Assembly: GCA_017517705.1 (NCBI GenBank)
Contig: JAFWYM010000033.1
Span: forward strand, 1-46,133
Direction of reading: 5' to 3'
DNA length: 46,133 nucleotides
DNA from: Alistipes sp.
Lineage (GTDB): Bacteria > Bacteroidota > Bacteroidia > Bacteroidales > Rikenellaceae
Below the pieces are notes generated by a model. It saw only the letters and a list, made by a program, of their open reading frames with translations, ran no database searches and was not told where the DNA came from. This document shows, one piece after another, positions 7,574 through 16,617 of the stretch (the stretch's first letter is position 1; every line of letters begins with the position of its first letter). The position numbers were made by a program, and so were the translations under genes.

Positions 7574-8047
7574 ATGAACAACGTGAAAAAGATTTTCTCC
7601 TTGGCACTCAGTGCCATACTCCTTTTGTCGTGCGAGAATGGCGACAACAACAGCAACAACCTTCCGAATGAGCCCGAAGAAAAGAGCTGCTATACGGGCA
7701 CTATGCACGTAGATCAGAATGATGACAACGGCACGATATTTACTCAAGAGGGTGTCGAGGTTGACTATGAGATACACGACGCTGAGACTCTCAACTTCGT
7801 AATGCACGACGTTAAATTTTCAGAGAACATGCCCATCACGCTCAATGAGATGGTTATCGAGGGTGTTAGCTACACCAAGGATGGCGATGTATATACACTC
7901 TCGGGTGATGGTATAGTCCCCTACGTTCAAGGTCGTCCCTTCGAGATGTACACGCTCACGCAGATTGTCGGCACAATCACCGATGATGCGATGACCCTCT
8001 CGTTCCTCTGCGGTGAGTATCCCGTGACATACGAGGGCACAAGGTAA
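7574..8047 (+). CDS. Calycin-like domain lipoprotein
   Basis: 157 residues, with signal peptide and lipobox (LLLSC, lipidated Cys at about residue 20), then an Asn/Glu-rich linker. The beta-rich domain begins YTGTMHVDQNDDNG and shows the strand pattern of the Bacteroidetes calycin-like family (DAETLNFVMHDVKF, MPITLNEMVIEGV, GTITDDAMTLSF). In other Bacteroidetes such lipoproteins often lie beside TonB receptors, and I infer a ligand-capture or surface accessory role. It starts 4 bp after the receptor gene. The family call is from memory of the pattern. Confidence 0.75.
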   Translation: MNNVKKIFSLALSAILLLSCENGDNNSNNLPNEPEEKSCYTGTMHVDQNDDNGTIFTQEGVEVDYEIHDAETLNFVMHDVKFSENMPITLNEMVIEGVSYTKDGDVYTLSGDGIVPYVQGRPFEMYTLTQIVGTITDDAMTLSFLCGEYPVTYEGTR

Positions 8048-8054
8048 TCCCGCC

Positions 8055-8333
8055 ATGTGCTACGCCGTGTGCATATATCTGCTTATTGTCAATGCCATAG
8101 CCTTCACGGCCTATGGCATCGACAAACGCAGGGCACAGCAAGGCGCTCACCAACGCATTCCCGAACGCAAGCTGATACTCCTTGCCGCTATCGGCGGAAG
8201 CATCGGAGCATATTGTGCTATGCGCCTGTGGCGCCATAAGACACAACATATCAAGTTTCGCCTCGGCATACCAGCACTACTTGCTCTACATATATCCCTC
8301 GCAGTGTGGATTATGCTCAGCATCAGTAATTAG
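8055..8333 (+). CDS. DUF1294 small membrane protein
   Basis: A 92-residue protein with an N-terminal membrane helix (about 3-19), the family signature GIDKRRA...RIPERKLILLAAIGGS, then RHKTQHIKF and a second hydrophobic segment (about 73-90). This layout matches DUF1294 (YdzA-like), whose function is unknown. It starts 7 bp after the calycin-like gene and ends the operon before a hairpin at 8425. Confidence 0.88.
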   Translation: MCYAVCIYLLIVNAIAFTAYGIDKRRAQQGAHQRIPERKLILLAAIGGSIGAYCAMRLWRHKTQHIKFRLGIPALLALHISLAVWIMLSISN

Positions 8334-8424
8334 CAGCATTGCGTGCCATAGTATCACCGCCTTGCGACTGTTCGCCTTCTTCGTCATCCTTCTTCCTATT
8401 TATCCTTCCGCGGTCTAAAACGCA

Positions 8425-8461
8425 GAAGGGGCATACGGCAACCAAACCGTATATCCCCTTC
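8425..8461. terminator. Hairpin terminator between convergent operons
   Basis: GAAGGGG and a following CATACGG pair with CCGTAT and CCCCTTC around an 8-nt loop. It lies between the DUF1294 gene and the minus-strand lipoprotein gene. Confidence 0.65.
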
Positions 8462-8524
8462 AGGTGCCAACACAATGTCGGCAGTCAAACTTTATACTTA
8501 ACTATGCAATGGAAGATAAAGGTG

Positions 8525-9097
8525 TTATTCAACGATGATGGTGTCGTCTATCTCTATGCCCCAGTCGAATAGATCCGAGGCGCACTGCATCTCCATATTC
8601 GCAATTTTGGCACTATCGGCAGGTGCGCCACTTGTGAGTGCGTCGAAGAAGGCCGATGTCGAGCGATATGTACGCTTGATCTTATGCGAGAGGCAGTCGT
8701 AGAAGGCACGCTGCGCCTGGTGGTTTAGCCCCGCGGGTAGTATGCCATCAGCGACGAGCTGCGGGTAGGGAAAGATGTTGCGGAGGTTGTGCGGATCGGC
8801 ATTTAGCTCCTCAATGATGGTCGACACAACATATACCTCGACCGTGTCGCCACGACCAGGAAGCTCCACGAAGGTGGTATAGACGGGGTAGTCTATCTCT
8901 ATAGCCTCGACAACATCGCCGGCAAAGAGGTCGAACTCTGCCTCGGCGAGGTTATCCAAGTAGACCATATCGCGGTAAGCACGAACCTCGTTACGTAGCT
9001 TATCACGCTCCGCATCACCCCACTTTCTCTCCTTTGCGCATCCACCGACGAGCATAATGGCCACGATAGCCATAAGTGTAAGAATACTCTTTTTCAT
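8525..9097 (-). CDS. Lipoprotein of unknown function, partner of the ion channel gene
   Basis: 190 residues, beginning with a lipoprotein signal whose lipobox is VGGC (Cys at about residue 20), followed by a charged segment (AKERKWGDAERDKLRNEVRAY). The rest is mixed alpha/beta without a motif I recognise. It starts 3 bp downstream of the channel gene on the same strand, so the two are an operon. Whether they work together is open. Confidence 0.8.
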   Translation of the reverse strand: MKKSILTLMAIVAIMLVGGCAKERKWGDAERDKLRNEVRAYRDMVYLDNLAEAEFDLFAGDVVEAIEIDYPVYTTFVELPGRGDTVEVYVVSTIIEELNADPHNLRNIFPYPQLVADGILPAGLNHQAQRAFYDCLSHKIKRTYRSTSAFFDALTSGAPADSAKIANMEMQCASDLFDWGIEIDDTIIVE

Positions 9098-9100
9098 TAT

Positions 9101-9778
9101 CTAATCTGTTTTTGGTTTATCCCCACCCTCTGCAACTTGCGTGCCATCGTAGAGCGATGTTACGTATACCGTAAAGACGGGGAACATAGCCATGCCAAGA
9201 ATGGGTAGAAGGACGCATAGCGTCTTGCCGAGGGCCGTGACGGGGAATATCTCAGCGCCCACGGTCGTGAGGTTCATCCACGACCACCATAACGCATCGC
9301 CAAAGTTCGCCACATCATGGTTTACGGGGGCCTCATACTCGTAGAAGAGCAGCGCAGCAACATAACTCGAGAGTACCACCGTGGCGATGTATGCCCACAG
9401 TAGGCGTGTGGTACGACGCTCTATAAGCCAGCGTAGCGTGATATATAGTGCCATCACGGAGCGTAGCACCACCACCCCACTCATAACCATCTGTGCCGTA
9501 TGGCTGAGGTCAATGGCGAGATATACGGCGAGTGCATGGTACGGAATGGAGAGAAAGAGAATATAGGCATTACGCACAAAAAAGTGCATAGGCCGCTCCG
9601 CGTGTGCCATGAGCACGAAGAAGTCGAGACAATAGATGAGGCATACCACGGCCGAGGCTATGGTAAACCATGAGGTAAAGGCTTTGAGCTCGCGGTAGTA
9701 TATTATCTCGAGTGAGAGGGCCGCAAGGAGTAGGATGCTCGCTATAAGTGCAAGGATGTTGGTAGCACGTAGTAACAT
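9101..9778 (-). CDS. Ion channel family protein with non-canonical selectivity filter
   Basis: About 225 residues with roughly six hydrophobic segments. The last two flank a pore helix and filter: ALWWSWMNLTTVGAEIFPVT, then a final helix with GMAMFPVFTVYV. This is the layout of voltage-gated-like potassium channels, but the filter reads TTVGAEIFP where K+ channels have TVGYGD. I chose ATG at 9778; an in-frame TTG at 9808 would add 10 residues. The S4-like segment (VVVLRSVMALYITLRWLIERR) has only a few arginines. A lipoprotein gene follows. Ion specificity cannot be assigned. Confidence 0.8.
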   Translation of the reverse strand: MLLRATNILALIASILLLAALSLEIIYYRELKAFTSWFTIASAVVCLIYCLDFFVLMAHAERPMHFFVRNAYILFLSIPYHALAVYLAIDLSHTAQMVMSGVVVLRSVMALYITLRWLIERRTTRLLWAYIATVVLSSYVAALLFYEYEAPVNHDVANFGDALWWSWMNLTTVGAEIFPVTALGKTLCVLLPILGMAMFPVFTVYVTSLYDGTQVAEGGDKPKTD

Positions 9779-9924
9779 TTTTCGTGTGAGTTTAGTAGTT
9801 GCGAACAATAACTATGCCCGGCGATAATGCTACTTATTTTGCCAAATATTTGCGCGATTAGTATAAATGTGCTATTTTTACAAGACAAAAAGCGTACATA
9901 TATAATAACTTAATCATAACCTCT

Positions 9925-11814
9925 ATGACATTCAACCGATTATTTACGTGTGTCGCGATTGCAACCTTGGCCCTTCTTTTAGGTTGCGACGATAAGGTAG
10001 ACGACACAACAAACTCTGGCGATGCGACATTCTCGTTGGATAAGACCGAGTTTTCGTTCCCCGCGGCTGGTGGCGATGCTACTGTCGAGTACACCATCAC
10101 CAACCCTGTGCAGGGTGGCGTGGTGCTCACAAATTGCGAGGCCAGCTGGATTAAGAATCTCAGCACGGCAACCTATGGCTCTATTAAGTTTGACGTAGCA
10201 CCCAACTACACCGACAAGGTGCGCGAGACTACGATCGACGTAACCTACACAGGTGCAAATGGCTCGCATCATATAAAGGTTACTCAGGAGGCCTCGACCG
10301 ATGCTTTGTTTAGCTACAAGGTGGTATACAAGGCTCCACGAGAGCTGACCATCAAAATTACGCCCGCAGATAAGGAGACGGCTTATGTCTGTGGCATCCG
10401 TACCGAGGAATACATCAACTCGTTCAAACTGCAGAGCGACGTGGCTCTATTCAATGATCACATCCAGGCATTGAACGATGAGGCCCAGCGAAAGGGGCAG
10501 TCGTTGATGAATTATCTGCAGAACGTATCTTACACGGGCGTTGCCGAGGAGGTGTTGTTCGACGAGCTCATTCCCGCCACCTCTTATGTGGTCTTTAGCT
10601 ACCATATTGACCTTACGAATGCCCAAATTATTGGCGATATATACCGTGAGGTTATACGCTCGGGTGAGCCCGAAAAGGTAGATGTGGAGCTCGACATGAC
10701 GTTGGAGGTTAAGAATAACACCATAAATCAGATTATCACCTCGAGCGACGAGGAGGCATACTATTATACGTCATACTGGAAGGTTGACGATTTCTACTCG
10801 TATTATGCCTACCTGGGCGACCCAAAGATGGAGGAGGTATTCCCCGCAAAATGGAATGAGACAGTTGTCACCCAGCTATCGTTTGGTAAGTCTGTGAACG
10901 AAATTCTGGATGAGCTATGCCATAGGGGCTCAAAGAGCATCGAGAATAGTGGTCTGGCAAACTATACCGATTATGCCTTCTTCCTCTTTGCTGTCGATCC
11001 CGTTACGGGCTTCGTGGCCTCGGAGCCTATCATTCAGCAGGCCACAACAACGAGTGCCGTGGACTCGGGTGTGGTCATAGAGATTACCGTCGAGGATATC
11101 TTCGCCACAACGGCCAACGTATACTGGACTGCCGACACTGAGGGTGCAACCTTCGCACGTGGCTTCCTAACCAAGAATGAGTACAACACCTTGGGTAGTA
11201 ACGATGAGGAGCGCTTCGCTACCTTCCGCCAGCAGAGCGACAAGTATTCGTTCTATGTAGCCACAACAGAGACAGATATGAATCTCTACAACCTTACGCC
11301 TAATACTACATACGTAGCCTTCGCATACGGTGTAGATGGCGAGACTCCCAATACGCGCATCTATACTAAGGAGTTTACCACACTAAGCGGCGTTGCTGGT
11401 CAGTCGAACATAAACATGTCTTGGAGCGAGCATTATAACGCTGCAGAGGTCGCTGCTCTCGATGTCGAGCATTGGGGCGACTATGCAACAAAGGCCGACC
11501 ATGCTATTATACCCATGACCATTAGCGGTGTAACGACGGGCGATGACGTATATATTATGCTCTCGACATTCTCTATCGACTATTATGGTCAAGATGATTC
11601 ACAGTGGTTGCGCGACTTGGTATCCAACGAGGCGAACAAGGTTGACTGCTACGCACACTACAACATCGTTGCCAAGTACGAGTACGAGTATGTGCTTGTT
11701 GCGGTTGCTAAGGATGCAAACGGCAACTATGGCCAGCTCCTTAAGAAAGAGATATATCTCTATGAGAGCGACTCGGCAACAGCCGACAGCTATGTTTACG
11801 TAGAGAACGAGTAA
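9925..11814 (+). CDS. BACON-domain surface lipoprotein with repeated fibronectin-like regions
   Basis: 629 residues. A signal peptide ends in lipobox LLLGC (Cys at about residue 21). It is followed by an Asp/Thr linker and a BACON domain (about 35-125; FSLDKTEFSFPAAGGDATVE at the start, HHIKVTQEAS at the end). Then come about three beta-sandwich-like segments of 100-150 residues, each with a motif such as IPATSYVVFSYHID, LANYTDYAFFLFAVD or LTPNTTYVAFAYGVD, typical of fibronectin III-like domains. BACON domains are thought to bind glycans or mucin. No catalytic domain is visible. The gene is monocistronic, with a terminator 21 bp downstream. Confidence 0.85.
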   Translation: MTFNRLFTCVAIATLALLLGCDDKVDDTTNSGDATFSLDKTEFSFPAAGGDATVEYTITNPVQGGVVLTNCEASWIKNLSTATYGSIKFDVAPNYTDKVRETTIDVTYTGANGSHHIKVTQEASTDALFSYKVVYKAPRELTIKITPADKETAYVCGIRTEEYINSFKLQSDVALFNDHIQALNDEAQRKGQSLMNYLQNVSYTGVAEEVLFDELIPATSYVVFSYHIDLTNAQIIGDIYREVIRSGEPEKVDVELDMTLEVKNNTINQIITSSDEEAYYYTSYWKVDDFYSYYAYLGDPKMEEVFPAKWNETVVTQLSFGKSVNEILDELCHRGSKSIENSGLANYTDYAFFLFAVDPVTGFVASEPIIQQATTTSAVDSGVVIEITVEDIFATTANVYWTADTEGATFARGFLTKNEYNTLGSNDEERFATFRQQSDKYSFYVATTETDMNLYNLTPNTTYVAFAYGVDGETPNTRIYTKEFTTLSGVAGQSNINMSWSEHYNAAEVAALDVEHWGDYATKADHAIIPMTISGVTTGDDVYIMLSTFSIDYYGQDDSQWLRDLVSNEANKVDCYAHYNIVAKYEYEYVLVAVAKDANGNYGQLLKKEIYLYESDSATADSYVYVENE

Positions 11815-11834
11815 CACTATCGTAGCTTATTATC

Positions 11835-11866
11835 TAAGACCGCTCGGGAATACTCGGGCGGTCTTA
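11835..11866 (+). terminator. Terminator after the BACON lipoprotein gene
   Basis: Stem TAAGACCGCTCGGG with CTCGGGCGGTCTTA, followed by TTATTTG. Located 21 bp after the stop codon. Confidence 0.75.
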
Positions 11867-11900
11867 TTATTTGCACTACGAAGAAAAACGTCTCGATATT

Positions 11901-11930
11901 TTGTATATTACAAAAATAGGTGTATCTTTG
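11901..11930 (+). promoter_or_regulatory. Promoter of tRNA-Ala
   Basis: TTG (11901-11903), 19 bp and TATCTTTG (11923-11930) match the consensus. The mature tRNA begins 12 bp further on. Confidence 0.7.
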
Positions 11931-11941
11931 CCCCTGCAATT

Positions 11942-12015
11942 GGGGGTTTAGCTCAGCTGGTTAGAGCGCTTGCATGGCATGCAAGAGGTCGTGAGTTCGA
12001 ATCTCATATCCTCCA
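11942..12015 (+). tRNA. tRNA-Ala (anticodon GGC)
   Basis: A full cloverleaf can be drawn: acceptor GGGGGTT with ATCCTCC, D-arm GCTCAGCTGGTTAGAGC, anticodon stem CTTGC/GCAAG with loop ATGGCAT (anticodon GGC), and T-arm GTGAG-TTCGAAT-CTCAT. The third acceptor pair is G-U, the alanine identity element; pair 6-67 is a U-U mismatch. The 3' CCA is not encoded (A then CAGAT). A promoter precedes it and a strong terminator follows. Confidence 0.95.
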
Positions 12016-12023
12016 CAGATTAC

Positions 12024-12049
12024 AAAGACACCTTGCGGTGTCTTTTTTT
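12024..12049 (+). terminator. Rho-independent terminator of tRNA-Ala
   Basis: AAAGACACC-TTGC-GGTGTCTTT followed by a run of T. A textbook intrinsic terminator 8 bp after the tRNA. Confidence 0.9.
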
Positions 12050-12084
12050 GTTGAGGATTATGAGCCTTTCTCAGCAGAGGACAG

Positions 12085-12267
12085 GAGGCTGAATAAAAAG
12101 TGTATTTTGTCGTTATGCTCGCCCTCAAAATGCTGACGCATTTTCGTTTATATATTTACAATCCACCTAAATCCTCCTTTGAAAAGGAGGACTTTAAGGT
12201 AGATGCTAAGTAAACTCCGCTTTTTCGGGCTTCACGAGCCTAAAACTACATCTTTTTATTCAACCTC
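12085..12267 (+). repeat. Palindromic repeat element, copy 2, expanded by an internal insertion (183 bp)
   Basis: Both ends match copy 3 (41541-41660) closely: GAGGCTGAATAAAAAGTGTA at the left and CTTTTTATTCAACCTC at the right. The central 10 bp of the 120-bp form are replaced by about 73 bp that hold another palindrome. It lies between the tRNA-Ala terminator and the gpmI terminator. The remaining bases of the 12016-12334 gap hold only those terminators. Confidence 0.85.
12161..12204. repeat. Nested palindrome at the apex of repeat copy 2
   Basis: ATCCACCTAAATCCTCCTTT pairs, with a few mismatches, with AAAAGGAGGACTTTAAGGTAGAT. This resembles a dispersed Bacteroidetes intergenic palindrome of the form ATC(C)nCCTAAA-TCC...GGA-CTTTAAGG. 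It sits at the centre of the larger palindrome and is absent from the other two copies. Confidence 0.7.
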
Positions 12268-12277
12268 CTAAAAAAAC

Positions 12278-12311
12278 GAGACCGACTAAAAAGTGTTTTT
12301 TGGTCGGTCTC
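12278..12311 (-). terminator. Terminator of the alaS-gpmI operon
   Basis: GAGACCGAC and GTCGGTCTC form a 9-bp perfect stem with A- and T-rich flanks, 24 bp past the gpmI stop. Confidence 0.75.
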
Positions 12312-12334
12312 AATAATGTTGCGTTGTAAGTCAA

Positions 12335-13861
12335 CTATTTGAACTCCACGAGCGATTCGCCGGTCATCTCGGCGGGCTTCTCGAGGCCCATAAGGTCTAG
12401 CACCGTGGGGGCTACGTCGGCAAGGATGCCATCCTTAACCTTAGCTACCCTATCCGATACAACGACGATAGGCACGGGATTAAGCGAGTGTGCGGTGTTG
12501 GGAGTACCATCGGCATTCACTGCGTTATCTGCGTTGCCATGGTCGGCAATCTGCACAACCTCGTAGCCATTAGCCTTAGCAGCCTCGACAACATCCTTGA
12601 CGCACTCGTCCACAGCCTTGACAGCTTTCTCGATAGCCTCGTAAACACCCGTATGTCCTACCATATCGCCATTGGCAAAGTTCAAGCAGATGAAGTCGTA
12701 CTTCTGCTCACCCAATGCCTCCACCAACTTATCCTTAACCTCGTATGCCGACATCTCGGGCTGGAGGTCGTAGGTTGCCACCTTGGGTGATGCTACAAGG
12801 ATACGATCCTCCTCGGCAAACTTATCCTCGCGGCCACCATTGAGGAAGAAGGTCACATGGGCATACTTCTCAGTCTCGGCAATACGTAACTGCTTCAGGC
12901 CCTGATTGGCGATATACTCACCTATAGTGTTAGGTACATTCTCCTTGTCGAACAAGATGTGCAAACCCTCGAACTTAGCATCGTAGGGTGTCATGCAACA
13001 GTAATATAACGGCATGGTGTGCATCCCCTCCTCGGGCATATCCTGCTGCGTGAGCACGATGGTGAGCTCCTTGGCGCGGTCGTTACGATAGTTGAAGAAG
13101 ATGACAACGTCGTTGGGCTTAATCGTGCCAATGGCATTACCCTCTGCATCCACATTTACGATAGGCTTAACAAACTCATCGGTAACGCCCTCGTCGTACG
13201 ACTTCTGCATAGCCTCAACCATGTTCGTTGCCTTATCGCCAACGCCATTAACAAGCTGGTCGTAGGCAATCTTCACACGCTCCCAGCGCTTATCTCTATC
13301 CATGGCGTAGTAGCGGCCAATAATCGAGGCAATCTTACCTGTAGACTTGGCCATGTGCTCCTCCAAGGCTGCAATAAAGCCCTTACCACTTCGGGGGTCG
13401 GTGTCGCGACCATCCATGAAGCAGTGAACGAAGGTGTTGGCTATGTCGTAGTGCTTAGCTATGTCGCAGAGCTTGAAGAGGTGGTCGAGTGACGAGTGTA
13501 CACCGCCATCCGACACCAAGCCCATGAAGTGTACATTCACACCCTCACGCTTGGCATACTCAAATGCAGCAACAACCTCCTTATTCTCGAGAATAGAGTT
13601 ATCGCGGCAGGCACGGTTGATCTTTACCAAGTCCTGATATACCACGCGACCTGCGCCAATGTTCAAGTGTCCAACCTCCGAGTTGCCCATCTGACCCTCC
13701 GGGAGACCTACATTCTCGCCATCGGTCTTAAGCTCAGCGTGGGGGTACTGCGCCGTCATAGCTTCGATATAGGCGGGGTGCATCGTGTATATGACATCCG
13801 ACTTAGTGTGGTCACCATTGCCCCAGCCATCCAATATCATCAATAAAACCTTATTACTCAT
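12335..13861 (-). CDS. gpmI: 2,3-bisphosphoglycerate-independent phosphoglycerate mutase
   Basis: A 508-residue cytoplasmic enzyme that interconverts 3- and 2-phosphoglycerate in glycolysis and gluconeogenesis with two Mn ions. Visible family motifs are the metal Asp in LLMILDGWG near the N-terminus, the catalytic Ser in [20 protein letters not shown] (about residue 65), the substrate region around [11 protein letters not shown], and the metal cluster [12 protein letters not shown] with [11 protein letters not shown] near residues 440-480. Full length for the family (about 510). It begins 26 bp after alaS on the same strand, so it is probably co-transcribed with it. Confidence 0.98.
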   Translation of the reverse strand: MSNKVLLMILDGWGNGDHTKSDVIYTMHPAYIEAMTAQYPHAELKTDGENVGLPEGQMGNSEVGHLNIGAGRVVYQDLVKINRACRDNSILENKEVVAAFEYAKREGVNVHFMGLVSDGGVHSSLDHLFKLCDIAKHYDIANTFVHCFMDGRDTDPRSGKGFIAALEEHMAKSTGKIASIIGRYYAMDRDKRWERVKIAYDQLVNGVGDKATNMVEAMQKSYDEGVTDEFVKPIVNVDAEGNAIGTIKPNDVVIFFNYRNDRAKELTIVLTQQDMPEEGMHTMPLYYCCMTPYDAKFEGLHILFDKENVPNTIGEYIANQGLKQLRIAETEKYAHVTFFLNGGREDKFAEEDRILVASPKVATYDLQPEMSAYEVKDKLVEALGEQKYDFICLNFANGDMVGHTGVYEAIEKAVKAVDECVKDVVEAAKANGYEVVQIADHGNADNAVNADGTPNTAHSLNPVPIVVVSDRVAKVKDGILADVAPTVLDLMGLEKPAEMTGESLVEFK

Positions 13862-13887
13862 AGTGTTTTAATCTATTAACTCATCAA

Positions 13888-16503
13888 CTACTTAATCTTT
13901 GACATAATAATCTCGACAGCCTTGTCTACAGCATCCTGCAAGCCATCAGGGTTCTTACCACCAGCGGTAGCATAGTGCTTCTGACCGCCACCACCACCAT
14001 TCATCAGCTTAGCAGCCTCGCGTACCGTTGCACCGGCATCAACGCCCATAGCCACGATGTCGTCCGAGAGCATCACGTTAAGTGTAGGCTTGCCATCGAA
14101 GAGGTTGCCTACAACCATAACGAGGCGCTCCGAGATACGTGCTCGCAAAGCAAATGCCAAGTCCTTCATAACCTCGGGCGTGTTGTTGGCCGTGTGCGAG
14201 ATAAGCTGCACGCCATCACGCATAGGTGTATTCTTGGCAAGGCTTTCAGCAATCTGCACAACCTTCTCCTTACGCATCTCTGCTACCTCACGACTAAGAG
14301 CCTCGTTCGACTCCATCATCTTCTCGATAGCCTGCACGACCTTAGGGTTATGGACAAGATTCTCAAGCGACGTGATCATATCCTGCGCCGAGTAGATCAT
14401 AGCCTCTGCAGCCTCACCCGTGACAGCCTCGATACGACGTACACCTGCCGAGATGGCGCTCTCCGAGATAATCTTGAAGAAGCCGATAGTACCCGTTGCC
14501 GAGGTATGTGTACCGCCACAAAGCTCCGTCGAGGGGCCAAAGTTAACAATGCGCACCTTATCGCCATACTTCTCGCCAAAGAGCATGATGGCACCAGCAG
14601 CCTCAGCCTCAGCCATCGTAGCCTCGCGATTCTCCACAAGTGGGTAGTTTGTACGTATCATCTTGTTCACAAGGCGCTCAACCTCGCGTATCTCCTCGGC
14701 CGTAACCTTCTGGAAGTGTGAGAAGTCGAAGCGCAAGCCCATGGGGCCTACCATCGAGCCCTTCTGCTCTACGTGAGTGCCGAGAACGGTACGTAGCGCG
14801 TAGTCCACGAGGTGTGTTGCCGTATGGTTGTTTGCAGCCTTCTGGCGGGCATCCTCATTTACCACAGCACGGAACGTAGCCGCAGGATTCTCGGGCAACT
14901 GCTTGACGATGTGAATGATTAGGCCATTCTCCTTCTCCGTAGCCACAACGTCAATCTTCTCGTTGGCGCTCTCGATACAACCTATGTCGCCTATCTGACC
15001 ACCCGAGTTGCCGTAGAAGGGAGTGCGGTCGAATACGAGCTGGTATGTCACATTATTCTTGCTCTTCACACGGCGATAGCGGGCGATGTGTACATCTGCC
15101 GTGAGGGTATCGTAGCCGATAAACTCGCTCTCGGCAATGGCCATAACCTCCTGCCAGTCGTCGATATCCTGCGATGCAGCATTGCGCGAGCGCTCCTTCT
15201 GCACCTGTAGCTCCTTCTCAAACTCCTCGATGTCGACCTCTACACCCTGCTCCTTGGCGATGAGCTCCGTAAGATCGATGGGGAAGCCGTAGGTGTCGTA
15301 CAAAAGGAAGGCATCCTTACCCGAAATCTTACCTCCGGCCGACTTCTTGATAACGCCATCCAAGAGGTTGATGCCTGTAGCCAACGTGCGGAGGAACGAT
15401 GCCTCCTCCTCCTCGATAACGCGCTCGATGAGTGTCTGCTGTGCTACAAGCTCGGGGAACTGGTGGCCCATCTGCTTAACCAGTCCATCGACAAGCTTGC
15501 AGATGAAGGGCTCGGTGAAGCCGAGATATGTATAGCCATAACGTACGGCACGGCGTAAGATTCGACGGATGACGTAACCCGCCTTGGCATTTGCCGGAAG
15601 CTGACCATCGGCAATAGAGAACGATATGGCGCGAAGGTGGTCGGCAATAACGCGCATAGCCACATCGCACTTATCATCCTTGCCATACTCCTTGCCCGAG
15701 AGAGCAGCGATGCGTGCAATCGTAGGCTGGAATACGTCGGTGTCGTAGTTCGACTTCTTGCCCTGAAGAATCATACATAGGCGCTCAAAGCCCATACCTG
15801 TATCTACGTTCTTTGCCGGCAGCGGCTCCAATGAGCCGTTGGCCTTGCGGTTGAACTGCATGAATACAAGGTTCCAGATCTCGATAACCTGCGGGTGGCT
15901 CATATTCACCATCTCGCGGCCGGGAATCTTGGCCACCTCCTCATCATCGCGAAGATCGAAGTGTATCTCGCTGCAAGGGCCACAGGGGCCAGTCTCACCC
16001 ATCTCCCAGAAGTTGTCCTTCTTGTTACCGCGGATGATGTGATCCTCCGGTAGGAACTGCTTCCAATAGTCGTAGGCCTCCTGGTCGAAGGCTACGCCAT
16101 CCTCCTCGCTACCCTCGAATACGGTAGCATACATACGGCTCTTGTCGAGCTTATATACCTCGGTAAGAAGCTCCCATGCCCACTCGATAGCCTCCTTCTT
16201 GAAGTAGTCGCCATACGACCAGTTGCCGAGCATCTCGAACATAGTGTGGTGGTAGGTGTCGTGACCTACCTCCTCCAAGTCGTTATGCTTACCCGACACA
16301 CGCAGACACTTCTGCGTATCTGCTACGCGCGGCCAGCGACGTGGCGCATTGCCGAGGAAGATATCCTTAAACTGGTTCATACCAGCGTTGGTGAACATAA
16401 GTGTGGGGTCGTTCTTAACGACCATCGGAGCCGAGGCTACAATCTCGTGCTGCTTGGAGCGGAAGAACTCCAAAAATGCTTCTCTAATCTTGTTTGATTC
16501 CAT
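13888..16503 (-). CDS. alaS: Alanine-tRNA ligase
   Basis: At 871 residues this is full length. The class II catalytic domain begins with [17 protein letters not shown] and [18 protein letters not shown], with [20 protein letters not shown] and [12 protein letters not shown] further on. The editing domain has the HxxxH zinc motif in [14 protein letters not shown] and [12 protein letters not shown]. The C-terminal domain ends with a Gly-rich [15 protein letters not shown]. It charges tRNA-Ala and edits Ser and Gly mischarges. Divergent from the M23 peptidase genes; a tRNA-Ala gene happens to lie 4 kb away. Confidence 0.98.
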   Translation of the reverse strand: MESNKIREAFLEFFRSKQHEIVASAPMVVKNDPTLMFTNAGMNQFKDIFLGNAPRRWPRVADTQKCLRVSGKHNDLEEVGHDTYHHTMFEMLGNWSYGDYFKKEAIEWAWELLTEVYKLDKSRMYATVFEGSEEDGVAFDQEAYDYWKQFLPEDHIIRGNKKDNFWEMGETGPCGPCSEIHFDLRDDEEVAKIPGREMVNMSHPQVIEIWNLVFMQFNRKANGSLEPLPAKNVDTGMGFERLCMILQGKKSNYDTDVFQPTIARIAALSGKEYGKDDKCDVAMRVIADHLRAISFSIADGQLPANAKAGYVIRRILRRAVRYGYTYLGFTEPFICKLVDGLVKQMGHQFPELVAQQTLIERVIEEEEASFLRTLATGINLLDGVIKKSAGGKISGKDAFLLYDTYGFPIDLTELIAKEQGVEVDIEEFEKELQVQKERSRNAASQDIDDWQEVMAIAESEFIGYDTLTADVHIARYRRVKSKNNVTYQLVFDRTPFYGNSGGQIGDIGCIESANEKIDVVATEKENGLIIHIVKQLPENPAATFRAVVNEDARQKAANNHTATHLVDYALRTVLGTHVEQKGSMVGPMGLRFDFSHFQKVTAEEIREVERLVNKMIRTNYPLVENREATMAEAEAAGAIMLFGEKYGDKVRIVNFGPSTELCGGTHTSATGTIGFFKIISESAISAGVRRIEAVTGEAAEAMIYSAQDMITSLENLVHNPKVVQAIEKMMESNEALSREVAEMRKEKVVQIAESLAKNTPMRDGVQLISHTANNTPEVMKDLAFALRARISERLVMVVGNLFDGKPTLNVMLSDDIVAMGVDAGATVREAAKLMNGGGGGQKHYATAGGKNPDGLQDAVDKAVEIIMSKIK

Positions 16504-16542
16504 ATATCTTGAATATTATTTTATACCTATATTTTATAGCGG

Positions 16543-16573
16543 TTGCAAAATTACACAATTTACTTTAATTTTG
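16543..16573. promoter_or_regulatory. Overlapping divergent promoters of alaS and the M23 peptidase pair
   Basis: On the plus strand: TTG (16543-16545), 20 bp and TAATTTTG (16566-16573), driving the gene at 16618. On the minus strand: TAATTTTG at 16553-16546, 43 bp before the alaS start. The plus -33 box and the minus -7 box lie in the same 11 bp, so polymerase binding for one should exclude the other. Confidence 0.6.
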
Positions 16574-16617
16574 CATCGTTATTAGTGATATTTTTAAGAA
16601 ATTTTATTTTTCCTCAG

